Origin: an uncultured Nonlabens sp.
GTDB taxonomy: Bacteria; Bacteroidota; Bacteroidia; Flavobacteriales; Flavobacteriaceae
Length of the DNA: 64,000 bases
NCBI RefSeq assembly: GCF_947495285.1
Contig: NZ_CANLXZ010000018.1
Coordinates: 1 to 64,000, forward strand
Direction: 5' to 3'
The translations under genes were made by a program, and so were the position numbers. This document shows, piece by piece, positions 40,354 to 49,604 of this stretch. The notes beneath the pieces were generated by a model, which saw nothing but the letters and a program-made list of their open reading frames with translations, ran no database searches and had not been told where the DNA came from. The first letter of the stretch is position 1, and each line of letters begins with the position of its first letter.

Positions 40354-42417
40354 TTAACTTATTAGACCAGCCCTCTTTAAAAGAGCATCTATTTTAGGCT
40401 CGCTTCCGCGGAAACGAGTATATAATAACATAGGATCTTCTGTACCACCTTTAGAAAGAACATGATCTCTAAATTTCTTAGCAGTCGTGCGATCGAAGAT
40501 TCCGTTTTCTTTAAACATTTCAAAAGCATCTGCATCTAGAACTTCGGCCCATTTATAGCTGTAGTATCCTGCGCTGTAACCACCCTGGAAAATGTGTCCA
40601 AAAGAAGTACTCATACAACTACTTGCTACATCTGGATAAAGATCTGTCTGGTCAAATGTTTTTCTCTCATGAGCTTTTACATCTGTAATACCAGTTGGGT
40701 CTATACCATGCCAGTTCATATCTAACATCCCAAAGGAAAGCTGTCTTAAAGTCTGCAATCCTTCTTGAAAATTAGCCGCTGCTTTTATTTTTTCTACATA
40801 CTCAAGAGGTATTACCTCGTCAGTTTCATAATGTCTCGCAAATAGCTCTAATGCTTCTTTTTCATAACACCAGTTTTCTAGTACCTGACTAGGCAACTCT
40901 ACAAAATCCCAGAATACAGAAGTACCTGATAGACTTTGATATTTAGTATCAGCTAGCATACCGTGTAGCGCATGACCAAATTCATGAAACAAAGTCGTTA
41001 CTTCATTAAAAGTAAGTAAAGAGGGCTTTGTAGCAGTAGGTTTTGTAAAATTGCACACGTTAGAAACATGTGGTCTCACGTTGTTTCCATTTGCATCATG
41101 CCACTGTCCTTTAAAAGAAGTCATCCAGGCTCCATTGCGTTTTCCTTTACGTGGAAAAAAGTCTGCATAGAAAATAGAATTTAAACTAGCATCCTCATTT
41201 TTTACTACATAAGTAAGTACATCGGGATGGTACTTTTCTATTTCTTGAGTCTCTTCAAAACTTAAACCATATAGACGGCTAGCTATCTCAAAGACTCCAT
41301 TAATGACATTTTCTAATTTAAAGTATGGTTTTAACAACTCGTCATCTAGACTAAATAGACGTTGCTTTAATTTTTCTGAATAATAAGCTGCATCCCATTT
41401 TTCTAACTTAGTTAACGGTTCAGAAATTTCTGACTGATTAGAAATAGAGATCGCAAAGTTAGTCAACTCATCAAAATCTTGTTGAGCAGCTGGTTTTGCT
41501 TTTTCAAGAATCTCTTGCGAGAACTGGATAACAGTCTCTGGTGTTTTTGCCATGCGTTCTTCTAGTACAAAGTGTGCATGCGTTTCATAACCTAATAATT
41601 GTGCACGCTCATATCTTAAACGTACTATATTTAGTACGTTTTCCTGATTATCATGGTCATCTTTATAAGCTTTTTTACCAAAAGCTCTTGACATCTCCTC
41701 ACGCAATTTCCTGTCATCTACATAAGTCATGAATGGAATGTAACTAGGATAGTCCAGTGTAAAGACGTATCCCGTTTTATCTTTAGCTTTTGCAGTTTCT
41801 GCAGCCGCTTCTTTTGCACTTTCTGGTAGACCTGCAAGTCTAGAATCGTCTTCCAGGTGCATTTCAAAAGCATTAGTTGCTGCAAGTACATTCTCACCAA
41901 ATGCAAGAGTCAACTTTGAAAGCTCGCTATCTATTTCTCTTAAACGTATTTTCTTATCGTCGGTTAGGTTTGCACCATTACGAGAAAAACGCTTGTACTG
42001 TTTATCTAGAAGTGTTTTTTGTTCTTCAGTTAAATCTAGATCATTTTTTTGATCATAAACTGCTTTTACACGCTTAAAAAGATCTAAGTTTAAGGTCACA
42101 TCATTCCCAAATTCAGATAACTGCGGGCTCACCTCACGAGCGATGCGTTGTATTTCGTCATTAGTTTCTGCACTATTGAGATTAAAAAAGATGCTAGATA
42201 TACGTCCTAGGGTCTCTCCAGAAGAATCTAGCGCTTCTATTGTGTTCTCAAAAGAAGGTGCTGCTGTATTCTCGGTGATAGAATTTATTTCCTTTTTTGC
42301 TATTTGTATCGCTTTCGCGAAAGCGGACTCATAATCAGACTCCTTGATCAATGAAAAAGGCGCTGTGTTATGAAAAGTATGAAACTCTTGTAATAAAGGA
42401 TTGTTATCTGTGTTCAT
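40354..42417 (-). CDS. M3 family metallopeptidase (Dcp/oligopeptidase A type)
   Basis: A 687-residue zinc peptidase with the HEFGH motif in TLFHEFGHALHGML (about 470) and the downstream Glu in DFVELPSQVLENW. The C-terminal YTRFRGSEPKIDALLKRAGL is typical of peptidyl-dipeptidase Dcp. No signal peptide is seen, so it would work in the cytosol on short peptides. Near the N-terminus SAFAKAIQIAKKEI is encoded by a palindrome copy at 42308-42327. The ECF sigma gene follows after 14 nt. Confidence 0.93.
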   Translation of the reverse strand: MNTDNNPLLQEFHTFHNTAPFSLIKESDYESAFAKAIQIAKKEINSITENTAAPSFENTIEALDSSGETLGRISSIFFNLNSAETNDEIQRIAREVSPQLSEFGNDVTLNLDLFKRVKAVYDQKNDLDLTEEQKTLLDKQYKRFSRNGANLTDDKKIRLREIDSELSKLTLAFGENVLAATNAFEMHLEDDSRLAGLPESAKEAAAETAKAKDKTGYVFTLDYPSYIPFMTYVDDRKLREEMSRAFGKKAYKDDHDNQENVLNIVRLRYERAQLLGYETHAHFVLEERMAKTPETVIQFSQEILEKAKPAAQQDFDELTNFAISISNQSEISEPLTKLEKWDAAYYSEKLKQRLFSLDDELLKPYFKLENVINGVFEIASRLYGLSFEETQEIEKYHPDVLTYVVKNEDASLNSIFYADFFPRKGKRNGAWMTSFKGQWHDANGNNVRPHVSNVCNFTKPTATKPSLLTFNEVTTLFHEFGHALHGMLADTKYQSLSGTSVFWDFVELPSQVLENWCYEKEALELFARHYETDEVIPLEYVEKIKAAANFQEGLQTLRQLSFGMLDMNWHGIDPTGITDVKAHERKTFDQTDLYPDVASSCMSTSFGHIFQGGYSAGYYSYKWAEVLDADAFEMFKENGIFDRTTAKKFRDHVLSKGGTEDPMLLYTRFRGSEPKIDALLKRAGLIS
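42308..42327. repeat. Dispersed palindrome, copy 10, inside the M3 peptidase gene
   Basis: ATCGCTTTCGCGAAAGCGGA (18/20), read on the minus strand as SAFAKAIQ close to the protein N-terminus. Confidence 0.9.
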
Positions 42418-42499
42418 ATAAATGTAAAAGTAAGGGTCAGAAAGAAGAAAGTCATTACTATTTTGTTAAACTTTACCTCCTGAAGGTTAAACAAAGTAG

Positions 42500-42745
42500 T
42501 TAAACGAAAAAATAGCCATATCCAAAAAGGCTCACCATAAGAACACCATGAATGATGCCTAGGTAGTTGTGATCTTTTTGTGTGTACTGCCTGTTTATGA
42601 TGACTGCCATCAAGAAATTAATACCACCTGCGGTTAAGAAATGCCACTGGACAGAGTGTCTCAACATCATCTCATAACCGAACCATACTGCGGTTAAAGC
42701 AATAATAAAGATAGAGGCTATTTGAAAAGCTCTAGACATTTTCAC
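42500..42745 (-). CDS. Small membrane protein behind purE
   Basis: An 81-residue protein with three hydrophobic segments (about 8-27, 34-52, 60-80): [35 protein letters not shown] and [19 protein letters not shown]. It is not recognised. The start overlaps the purE stop by 14 nt (or 8 nt from the second Met at 42739), so it is translated with purE. No known purine link. Confidence 0.65.
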   Translation of the reverse strand: MKMSRAFQIASIFIIALTAVWFGYEMMLRHSVQWHFLTAGGINFLMAVIINRQYTQKDHNYLGIIHGVLMVSLFGYGYFFV

Positions 42746-43226
42746 GCATTTGTGCAGCTGCCTTATTTACTTTTTCTTTAAGTCCTTCTTTATAATTAAT
42801 AATGCGTTCACGTATGTCTTCTTGCGTGGCACCTAAAATTTGTGCAGCGAGAATACCAGCGTTTTTTGCGCCATTAAGAGCAACAGTTGCTACAGGTACA
42901 CCACCTGGCATTTGTAAAATAGAAAGAACACTATCCCAGCCATCTATAGAATTGCTAGATTTAACGGGCACTCCTATTACAGGTAATGGAGATAAACTGG
43001 CTACCATGCCTGGTAGGTGTGCAGCACCACCAGCACCAGCAATAATAACCGCGATACCGTTTTCATGCGCTGTTTTACCGAATTCAAACATTTTCTCTGG
43101 TGTGCGATGGGCGCTTACCACATCTACTTGAATTTCTATTTCTAGTTCTTTAAGAACATCTATGGCGTCTTGCATCACTGGTAGGTCGCTCGTAGACCCC
43201 ATGATAATAGCTACTTTTTTATTCAT
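42732..43226 (-). CDS. purE: N5-carboxyaminoimidazole ribonucleotide mutase
   Basis: The 164-residue class I PurE converts N5-CAIR to CAIR in purine synthesis as an octamer. Motifs: [12 protein letters not shown] (11-22), [12 protein letters not shown] and [15 protein letters not shown], with [20 protein letters not shown]. Length is standard. Its usual partner purK is not in this window. It is followed by an overlapping small membrane protein gene. Confidence 0.97.
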   Translation of the reverse strand: MNKKVAIIMGSTSDLPVMQDAIDVLKELEIEIQVDVVSAHRTPEKMFEFGKTAHENGIAVIIAGAGGAAHLPGMVASLSPLPVIGVPVKSSNSIDGWDSVLSILQMPGGVPVATVALNGAKNAGILAAQILGATQEDIRERIINYKEGLKEKVNKAAAQMRENV

Positions 43227-43358
43227 GAGGTAAATTTACAAATATGAGGTCAGTTTTTTAAAATGAAATTGTGATATTATTGACACAATACTTAACAATA
43301 TTGCAACAACTGTAAGCGTTTTTAGTACGTAATTTTACCATATCTAAAAATAAGACAG

Positions 43359-43892
43359 ATGATTAAACATATTTTAATAGCCGTTATGGCAATAGGTTTT
43401 GTCTCTTGTGGTAACAATACCTCAAAAGAGATCGCAATGAATTCTTCTCATGATCACATGCAACAAGAAAAGGTGTATGAGGTAAAGAAGTCTAATGCAG
43501 AGTGGAAAGAAGTTCTAACAGCATCTCAATACAATGTGTTGAGAGAAGCTGGAACAGAGCGTCCACACACGAGTCCTTTAAATAAACAATATGCTCCAGG
43601 TACACTAGTATGTGGTGCATGTCATGCACCAGTTTATGATAACGCACATAAATTTGACTCAGGTACTGGATGGCCTAGTTATGATAGAGCGATAGAAGGA
43701 CAGGTAGAGCGCGATACCGATTATAAAATAGGATATGCTCGTACAGAATTGAAATGTAATACTTGCGGTTCTCATCTAGGTCATGAATTTAGCGATGGTC
43801 CTAGAAAAACTACTGGTAAACGCCACTGTATAAATGGTGTGGCTTTAGATTTTATACCACAAGGTCAGGAATTGCCTCCGTTGAGAAAATAA
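43359..43892 (+). CDS. msrB: Peptide-methionine (R)-S-oxide reductase, lipoprotein form
   Basis: A 177-residue MsrB with a lipoprotein signal (MIKHILIAVMAIGFVSCGNN), so the enzyme should act at the envelope. Zinc Cys pairs CGACH and CNTCGSHLGHEF, the SGTGWPSY loop and the catalytic Cys in KRHCINGVALDF are present. The loop Cys found in the second copy (SGCGWPS) is Thr here, so a different recycling thiol is needed. It reduces Met-R-sulfoxide in oxidised proteins. A terminator follows before the second msrB. Confidence 0.95.
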   Translation: MIKHILIAVMAIGFVSCGNNTSKEIAMNSSHDHMQQEKVYEVKKSNAEWKEVLTASQYNVLREAGTERPHTSPLNKQYAPGTLVCGACHAPVYDNAHKFDSGTGWPSYDRAIEGQVERDTDYKIGYARTELKCNTCGSHLGHEFSDGPRKTTGKRHCINGVALDFIPQGQELPPLRK

Positions 43893-43920
43893 ACATATAA
43901 GTTGCGTAAGATTTGAATAG

Positions 43921-43954
43921 AGCTCTGGACTAACTAGTCGAGAGCTTTTTCTTT
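43921..43954 (+). terminator. Terminator between the two msrB genes
   Basis: The stem AGCTCTGGACT/AGTCGAGAGCT (one mismatch) followed by TTTTTCTTT lies 29 nt after the first msrB stop. Confidence 0.75.
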
Positions 43955-43996
43955 ATCGCTATGGCAATAATGAGATTAATTCAAGAACTTTAAATC

Positions 43997-44371
43997 ATGA
44001 CAGAACAAGAATATAAAGATAAACTGACTCCAGAGCAATATCACGTGTTAAGAGAGAAGGGAACAGAAAGACCATTTACTGGAGAATATAATACGCACTA
44101 TGACAGCGGTGTGTACAGTTGTGCGGCTTGTGGTAACGAATTATATAAATCAGATCAAAAATTTGATTCAGGTTGCGGCTGGCCTTCCTTTGATGATGAG
44201 GTAGAAGGTGCAATTGAGCGTAAACGAGATACCACTCACGGTATGATACGTACCGAGATTATGTGTTCTAATTGCGGTAGCCACTTAGGTCATGTTTTTA
44301 ACGATGGTCCTACAGCAACAGGAATAAGGCACTGTGTGAATAGTTTAAGTCTAGATTTTAAAGCAGAGTAG
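43997..44371 (+). CDS. msrB: Peptide-methionine (R)-S-oxide reductase, cytosolic form
   Basis: A 124-residue MsrB without signal peptide. It has zinc pairs CAACGNELY and [12 protein letters not shown], the loop [11 protein letters not shown] with the resolving Cys, and the catalytic Cys in [12 protein letters not shown]. With both Cys present it can be recycled by thioredoxin. It begins with [20 protein letters not shown], which lines up with TASQYNVLREAGTERPH in the lipoprotein copy. The tandem pair thus serves two compartments. Confidence 0.96.
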   Translation: MTEQEYKDKLTPEQYHVLREKGTERPFTGEYNTHYDSGVYSCAACGNELYKSDQKFDSGCGWPSFDDEVEGAIERKRDTTHGMIRTEIMCSNCGSHLGHVFNDGPTATGIRHCVNSLSLDFKAE

Positions 44372-44543
44372 GTTTTAATCTTGTCATTACGCACTTGATG
44401 CGGACTCTGCTTTTATATTTCCCGATTTGTAATGTAACTCCTTTACAGATGTGTAAATACTATGAGCTTTATTACTTATTAAACTTCTTTACATAAATAC
44501 ATAGTCAATGCGAGACTCTAGCTCGAGATTGTATTTTCTTTTG

Positions 44544-45260
44544 TTATTCAAAATTAGTAATGATTTCAACTTCCTTTGAGTCATTTATATTCTGTTGCCC
44601 TGGCGGCGGTGGCGGTAAAGCAGGTAGAATTTCTTCAACAAAATGTAAATTAAATGTGGATATTTCTTTTAAAAAGTTTAATTGTTTAATGTTGAGTGCT
44701 TTAAGAGGTTGGTTGAATTTGTTCTCACTGAGTAATTCTGCATATCTTATATATGCCGTAATCATAAAACGTAGAAATTCATCTACGACTTCTTGATTTA
44801 CATTATTATCTTGAATGATGGAGAGGTAGCAGTCTTTTCTACCAAAAGCATTTAAATAATTAGTAATATCCAATTTTTTTAAATCTTCTTTAGATAATAA
44901 TTGTCCATCTAATACTATCTGATTTTGATTAGTAAATATGGCTGTAACTCCAAATCCTCTATTGCAAGTAGGCCTGTTGTTACAATACCCCATTGCTAAT
45001 GAACTAATCATACCATTTTTAGTGATTGAATTAAATTTTAAATAATCGATACAATCTGTGTTTAGCGATTTCTTTAATGCAGTTTTAATTTCTTTGTTAT
45101 CATATTCTTTTATCTTTAAAGTGGGAACTTCATCGTTATTCCTCAACAAGTAAGCTCGGTAATCAAATTTTTCAGACTCCTCAATAGAAGTTTTTGTATC
45201 TGTTTTGCAAGATGTTAAAATCAGTACACATAAGAATAAAAAGGGTGGTAGATTTTTCAT
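44544..45260 (-). CDS. Uncharacterised lipoprotein with Pro-rich tail
   Basis: A 238-residue protein with the lipoprotein signal MKNLPPFLFLCVLILTSCKT. The body has no recognised domain; CNNRPTCNRGFGVTAIFTNQ holds two Cys. Near the C-terminus LPALPPPPPGQQ is a run of prolines. It faces the msrB pair convergently. No partner gene is evident. Confidence 0.6.
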   Translation of the reverse strand: MKNLPPFLFLCVLILTSCKTDTKTSIEESEKFDYRAYLLRNNDEVPTLKIKEYDNKEIKTALKKSLNTDCIDYLKFNSITKNGMISSLAMGYCNNRPTCNRGFGVTAIFTNQNQIVLDGQLLSKEDLKKLDITNYLNAFGRKDCYLSIIQDNNVNQEVVDEFLRFMITAYIRYAELLSENKFNQPLKALNIKQLNFLKEISTFNLHFVEEILPALPPPPPGQQNINDSKEVEIITNFE

Positions 45261-45465
45261 GAATTATAGGTTATCAATCTTTGTGCCTTTTATTGAATTC
45301 TTTTTTGAAATAGCTCTACAGCGTTGTAGCAAGTAAATAAATTCAATTTTTTATATGATCTAGTAGTACGTCTGTGCTGGTTATTAATTACTTAAGTAAA
45401 TTTTCTGTGATAATATTGTTATATAAATGTATCATATTTGGTCAAATTATAAAAAAGGGTCACTT

Positions 45466-46176
45466 ATGAAAAAAATTACTTTATTACTTACTTATTTATT
45501 TGCCATAGCACTTGCGCAAGCACAATGTTCACAACCTGCGAGCAATTTTGGTAACAATACCGTTCCTAATTATGATGTGTCTGGAGATATAGATGTTGTT
45601 CTTAATGCAAATAATACGGTATCAGTGAATCTAGGAAATAATTTCTCTACAGCGGCTGGACCAGATGTTAGAATATTTTTAGTAGATCGTGGTTCATTAA
45701 CAGACAGCCAGTTAACGGTACCTAATAACTTCTTGAACAGCCCTAGAATAGAAATAGGTCTGGTTTCTAGTTTTTCTGGTGCTTCTATTTATACAGCAGC
45801 TTTACCTAATAATGTCAGTATTGCAGACTATCAAACTGTGTTTTTCTACTGTTTACAGTTTAATCAATTTTGGGATTTTGGAACATTTACTGCGATAGAC
45901 AGCTCTAACTGTACCTTATCTAACGAATTAATTGAAAAAACAGAGTTTTCTATCGCACCTAATCCTGCGGTAAACGATCTTACTATAAAAAGCAATACTG
46001 CAGCGGCTATTCATTCGGTTTCTATTTATAATATACTGGGTAAAGAAGTGTATTCTAGAAAAGGAAATGTGGAAGAAAGAATTTCCATTAAAGATTTACA
46101 AGACGGTGCTTACTTTATGAGGATAACAGATGAAGAGAATGCTGTCTCAACTATTAAATTGCTCAAAAAGAGTTGA
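45466..46176 (+). CDS. DM13-domain protein with type IX secretion sorting tail
   Basis: A 236-residue exported protein. The signal peptide is MKKITLLLTYLFAIALAQAQ. A DM13-like domain follows (about 30-145, with GPDVRIFLVDRGSLTDSQL and YQTVFFYCLQFNQFWDFGTF, the conserved 'v.iyC..F' signature). The C-terminus (about 160-236) is a T9SS type A sorting domain: FSIAPNPAVNDLTIKS, VSIYNILGKEV, ISIKDLQDGAYFMRI. It should be carried to the cell surface. DM13 domains are thought to be redox-linked through their Cys. The ATG at 45466 is preferred over 45427, which lacks a signal. Confidence 0.85.
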   Translation: MKKITLLLTYLFAIALAQAQCSQPASNFGNNTVPNYDVSGDIDVVLNANNTVSVNLGNNFSTAAGPDVRIFLVDRGSLTDSQLTVPNNFLNSPRIEIGLVSSFSGASIYTAALPNNVSIADYQTVFFYCLQFNQFWDFGTFTAIDSSNCTLSNELIEKTEFSIAPNPAVNDLTIKSNTAAAIHSVSIYNILGKEVYSRKGNVEERISIKDLQDGAYFMRITDEENAVSTIKLLKKS

Positions 46177-46202
46177 TAAATAGTGTAGGTTATACTAAAA
46201 CG

Positions 46203-46236
46203 AAAAAAGCGATACTTGTATGGGTATCGCTTTTTG
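46203..46236. terminator. Terminator between DM13 protein and helicase genes
   Basis: The stem AAAAAGCGATAC/GTATCGCTTTTT with a short loop and T-run lies between convergent genes and can act both ways. Confidence 0.85.
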
Positions 46237-46256
46237 TATTTAATGAGATAAACCTG

Positions 46257-47396
46257 TTAAGAATTCCATTCTGGTAAATCTTCCATCCAGACTTTTAATT
46301 TTGTTTTCTTTTGAATAGTTCTCATGTGATTTGCCTCTTCTTTAGAGACTAAAGAAATTGCGGTTCCAGCATTTTCGGCACGACCAGTTCTACCTATACG
46401 GTGTATGTAATCTTTGGGAGAGCGAGGCAATTCATAATTAATTACATAAGGTAAGAATTCAATATCTATACCACGAGAAAGCAAATCTGTAGTAACGAGA
46501 CATCGCACGCCAGTTTCTGCATGGTTTTTAAAAGCTTCTAGATTTGCATTACGCACACCTTGCGTTTTTTTACCGTGTATTGCTTTGGATTTTATTCCAT
46601 TAACGTTAAGCTTATCATTTACATGATCTACTTGATAGGTGGAAGAACAAAAGATCAACACTTGTTGCATATCATGCTCTTCAATAAGATGTCTTAAAAG
46701 AACGCCTCTTTTTTCTTGAGTAACGCGGTAACCTAATTGTTTAATAAGAGAATAATCTTGCTCTTCTTCTTCAATTTCTATGACTACAGGATCAGTTAAT
46801 AATCCCTGTTGGATATTTTTTACCTCACGACTTAAGGTAGCCGAAAATAATAAGTTTTGTTTCTTTTTAGGTAAATGATAAAGAACTGCATCCATCTCTT
46901 CTTTAAAACCTAGAGAGAGCATTTTATCTGCCTCATCCAGTACAAGAATCTTACACTCTTTAAGGACTACAGCGTTAGCCTCTACCAGCTCAATAAGTCG
47001 TCCTGGTGTAGCGACCAGCACGTCTACTGTATTCATCTTCATCATTTGAGGATTAATACTCACACCACCATAAACAGGCATTGTGATAAGCGGTAGGTCC
47101 AGTGCCTTAGAAAAAGTTTTAATCACCTCACTCACTTGTACAGCAAGTTCTCGAGTAGGTACCATTACAAGACCACTTATGAATCTGTTTTTAGATTCAA
47201 TACCTTTTAAATTTTGAAGAAGTGGCAACGCATAACTAGCTGTTTTACCAGAACCAGTTTTTGCAATACCCAGCACATCTTTTCCTTCTAGAATTACAGG
47301 AATAGCCTGTTCTTGAATAGGAGTAGGCTGTGTTAAATTCTGATCGTTAAGGGATTTTATAAGTGCAGGATCGAGTCCTAATTTTTCAAATGACAT
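46257..47396 (-). CDS. DEAD-box RNA helicase (RhlE-like, short)
   Basis: A 379-residue RNA helicase core with little C-terminal extension. Motifs: Q motif NLTQPTPIQEQAIP, Walker A AKTGSGKT (about 44-51), PTRELA, TPGR, DEAD in VLDEADKML, SAT in LLFSATLS, and the final HRIGRTGRAENAG. Such proteins remodel ribosomal or messenger RNA. The lack of a basic tail suggests broad or assisted RNA binding. CAAAGGTA at 47416-47423 gives a minus-strand -7 element. The 569-bp region upstream is empty of genes. Confidence 0.95.
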   Translation of the reverse strand: MSFEKLGLDPALIKSLNDQNLTQPTPIQEQAIPVILEGKDVLGIAKTGSGKTASYALPLLQNLKGIESKNRFISGLVMVPTRELAVQVSEVIKTFSKALDLPLITMPVYGGVSINPQMMKMNTVDVLVATPGRLIELVEANAVVLKECKILVLDEADKMLSLGFKEEMDAVLYHLPKKKQNLLFSATLSREVKNIQQGLLTDPVVIEIEEEEQDYSLIKQLGYRVTQEKRGVLLRHLIEEHDMQQVLIFCSSTYQVDHVNDKLNVNGIKSKAIHGKKTQGVRNANLEAFKNHAETGVRCLVTTDLLSRGIDIEFLPYVINYELPRSPKDYIHRIGRTGRAENAGTAISLVSKEEANHMRTIQKKTKLKVWMEDLPEWNS

Positions 47397-47965
47397 ATAG
47401 GTTTTTTACAAGCTACAAAGGTAAACGATTTTCAATGCTTTTGTTATTCCTTTTCTGTCTCGTTTTCTCTTATCGCCGTGATGTGTAATTCTACACGAGG
47501 TCATAAAATCATTCCTAACAGATGTTCTAAATTTACTACCAGCTCTTATTTTTTTAAAACTATAAGTATTTTCATTTTATACAAGACCTAAACTTCTACA
47601 CGTCTGTTATCAGCTCGTTATAGATTTTTATTGATATTAAAAAAGGAGTTTAAAAAAACTGTTTTTTACTATGATAAAATCTTTAACGGCATGTACTTTT
47701 TGTTAGGTCAGTTTAAGATAACAATCCTAAATTGTGTGTTTATTACCATAGTTTATAAGGGTAGTTTATTTTATCACCTTATTAGAATCAGTGTGGATGG
47801 ATTACAGTAAATTCTAATCACCTGTATTAAAAGTTGTAAAGCGGTATGTTTTAAAATTAATTGAGGACTTCTACGGCAAATGATGTACTTGTTATAGAAA
47901 AGCGTATTTCATAAAATCATCTTATTCCTTATGCTGCGCGACTGTTTCTATTATATTTTTAAGAC
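47397..47965. other. 569-bp gene-free spacer
   Basis: The longest non-coding stretch in the window, between the DEAD-box helicase gene and the DNA glycosylase gene (divergent). It contains CAAAGGTA at 47416-47423 (minus-strand -7 element for the helicase). I found no hairpin with a strong stem, no palindrome copy and no ORF above chance. It could hide a small RNA or a long regulatory leader. Confidence 0.45.
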
Positions 47966-48565
47966 ATGAAGTTACCTCAAAGTTATTATTTACAAGAAGA
48001 CGTCGTTGCGATAGCCAGAGACCTAATAGGTAAAAAGATCGTCACTATGGTAGGTGATCAATTAACATCAGGTATGATAACAGAGACCGAAGCTTATCGT
48101 GGTTATGACGATAAAGCCTGTCATGCCCATCTAGGTAAATTTACTAAACGTACACAAGTAATGTATGAAAATGGCGGTGTTGCTTATGTTTACTTATGCT
48201 ACGGTATTCATAATTTATTTAACATTATAACTAACACTCAAGATCATGCAGACGCGGTTCTTATACGCGCTGTAGAACCTGTAGATGGAGTAGAGGTGAT
48301 GTTAAAACGTCGCAATAAATTAAAATTAGATAAAACACTTACCTCAGGACCTGGTAATTTCAGTAAAGCTTTTGCCTTAGATAAAACACATTACGGTGCT
48401 TTTCTAACAGGAGATCTAGTGTGGATAGAAGAGAATGAATTGTTCCGCTTTCGCGAAAGCGAGATCACAACCACCACTAGAATAGGTATAGACTATGCGC
48501 AAGAAGATAAGGATTTACCCTGGCGATTTTATTTAAACACGTCTAAATTTATCAGTAAACGTTAA
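47966..48565 (+). CDS. DNA-3-methyladenine glycosylase (MPG/AAG family)
   Basis: A 199-residue base-excision enzyme of the mammalian AAG type that removes alkylated purines. Motifs: YYLQEDVVAIARDLIGKKIV, the catalytic Glu in ITETEAYRGYDDKACHA, YVYLCYGIHNLFNI, LIRAVEP and LTSGPGNFSKAF. Residues near 160-165 (FRFRESEI) are encoded by a palindrome copy in a frame different from most others. The gene directly precedes a lipoprotein gene (9-nt gap). Confidence 0.95.
   Translation: MKLPQSYYLQEDVVAIARDLIGKKIVTMVGDQLTSGMITETEAYRGYDDKACHAHLGKFTKRTQVMYENGGVAYVYLCYGIHNLFNIITNTQDHADAVLIRAVEPVDGVEVMLKRRNKLKLDKTLTSGPGNFSKAFALDKTHYGAFLTGDLVWIEENELFRFRESEITTTTRIGIDYAQEDKDLPWRFYLNTSKFISKR
48444..48463. repeat. 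Dispersed palindrome, copy 11, inside the glycosylase gene
   Basis: TCCGCTTTCGCGAAAGCGAG (18/20), read on the plus strand as FRFRESE, not the common AFAKA frame. Confidence 0.9.
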
Positions 48566-48574
48566 GTTTGTAAA

Positions 48575-49603
48575 ATGAAAAATTTAATCAGAATTATAAT
48601 TGTTTCTTTAGTAATAGTGCAACTTACTAGTTGTGGCTACACCAGGACAGAAGATGATAAATTCCCTGATATGCCGGCTTTTCCAGACCATTCTAATGAT
48701 AAGATCTCGATCAAATCTTCTGGTATGAGAATAGATACCATTTATACCACTAGTAAGAATGAGTTGATGGGCTATGTTGAAATACTAGATGCTGATGGTG
48801 ATAGGATAAAGAAACAAGTTATAGCAAAATTTGATAAAAAATTAAATATTTTAAATTCTGTCGCTGTATCAGAAGAAACATTTATTACTGAAGATGGGCA
48901 GTTTTATAATTCTAATAAAAAGGGCGAGTTAGAACGTTTTGAGAATATAGGTGCGACACCTATTTTAATACCAGACCATCCTTTTAATGGAATGAAATTT
49001 AAAGAAAATCTAGAAAAAGAATTAGAAAAAAGCGGGCCGTTTGCGATTCATAAATTTCCAGATAGTCTAAGTTATGAAATTGCAAAAAAGAATGACTCTA
49101 TAAGCTATCATCGCGCCGTAAGTGCGTTTGAAAAAGAAGTGTTACCGGGCTTACTATGCGTTAAAAACACCATGGGAATAAATATTCTAACTTATAAAAA
49201 TAAAGAATATCAAATAAATAACCTACCACGACCTCTGTGGGAAAGTGCTTATGGGGATAGAAAAACATGTTATACCATGTTATCAGAATACCCAGAATGT
49301 GATCGAGCAAAAAAATATATTACTGACTATAGAAACCATATAAAAATAACCGACCAGGCAGTTACAGGTAACGGCAGTTCTGGCGGTAATCATTTTGTTT
49401 TAGGTTCCTTTTACACAAAGGGTTTTGAATATTATGAACTAGAAATAAATGGTACAGTAACTAGGTTTAAAAACTACGGTGACTTAGTAGGCTCTCATAG
49501 GGTAACCTCTAGAAAACTACCAGGTACAAGCGTGTACCTGATAGATGTAAAGGGTGATATGTACGATCATGCAGTAACTTATATGGCTACTTTAAAAGAA
49601 TAG
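48575..49603 (+). CDS. Uncharacterised lipoprotein
   Basis: A 342-residue protein with a lipoprotein signal (MKNLIRIIIVSLVIVQLTSC). The body mixes beta-rich parts (MRIDTIYTTSKNELMGYVEI) and a helical middle, with Cys in LPGLLCVKNTMG, KTCYTMLSEYPECDRAKKYI. No family is recognised. It follows the DNA glycosylase gene after 9 nt and faces the flavodoxin-like gene convergently with a 1-nt gap. Confidence 0.6.
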   Translation: MKNLIRIIIVSLVIVQLTSCGYTRTEDDKFPDMPAFPDHSNDKISIKSSGMRIDTIYTTSKNELMGYVEILDADGDRIKKQVIAKFDKKLNILNSVAVSEETFITEDGQFYNSNKKGELERFENIGATPILIPDHPFNGMKFKENLEKELEKSGPFAIHKFPDSLSYEIAKKNDSISYHRAVSAFEKEVLPGLLCVKNTMGINILTYKNKEYQINNLPRPLWESAYGDRKTCYTMLSEYPECDRAKKYITDYRNHIKITDQAVTGNGSSGGNHFVLGSFYTKGFEYYELEINGTVTRFKNYGDLVGSHRVTSRKLPGTSVYLIDVKGDMYDHAVTYMATLKE

Positions 49604-49604
49604 T

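Noticed and set aside
40399..40418. CTCGCTTCCGCGGAAACGAG resembles the dispersed palindrome
   Set aside because: It encodes YTRFRGSEPK, which is the conserved C-terminal motif of Dcp-type peptidases, and it matches the consensus poorly, so protein conservation explains it.
44560..44796. Plus-strand ORF with Gly/Cys-rich start opposite the Pro-rich lipoprotein
   Set aside because: It is a shadow of the proline run in the minus-strand lipoprotein gene; no start signal or family features.
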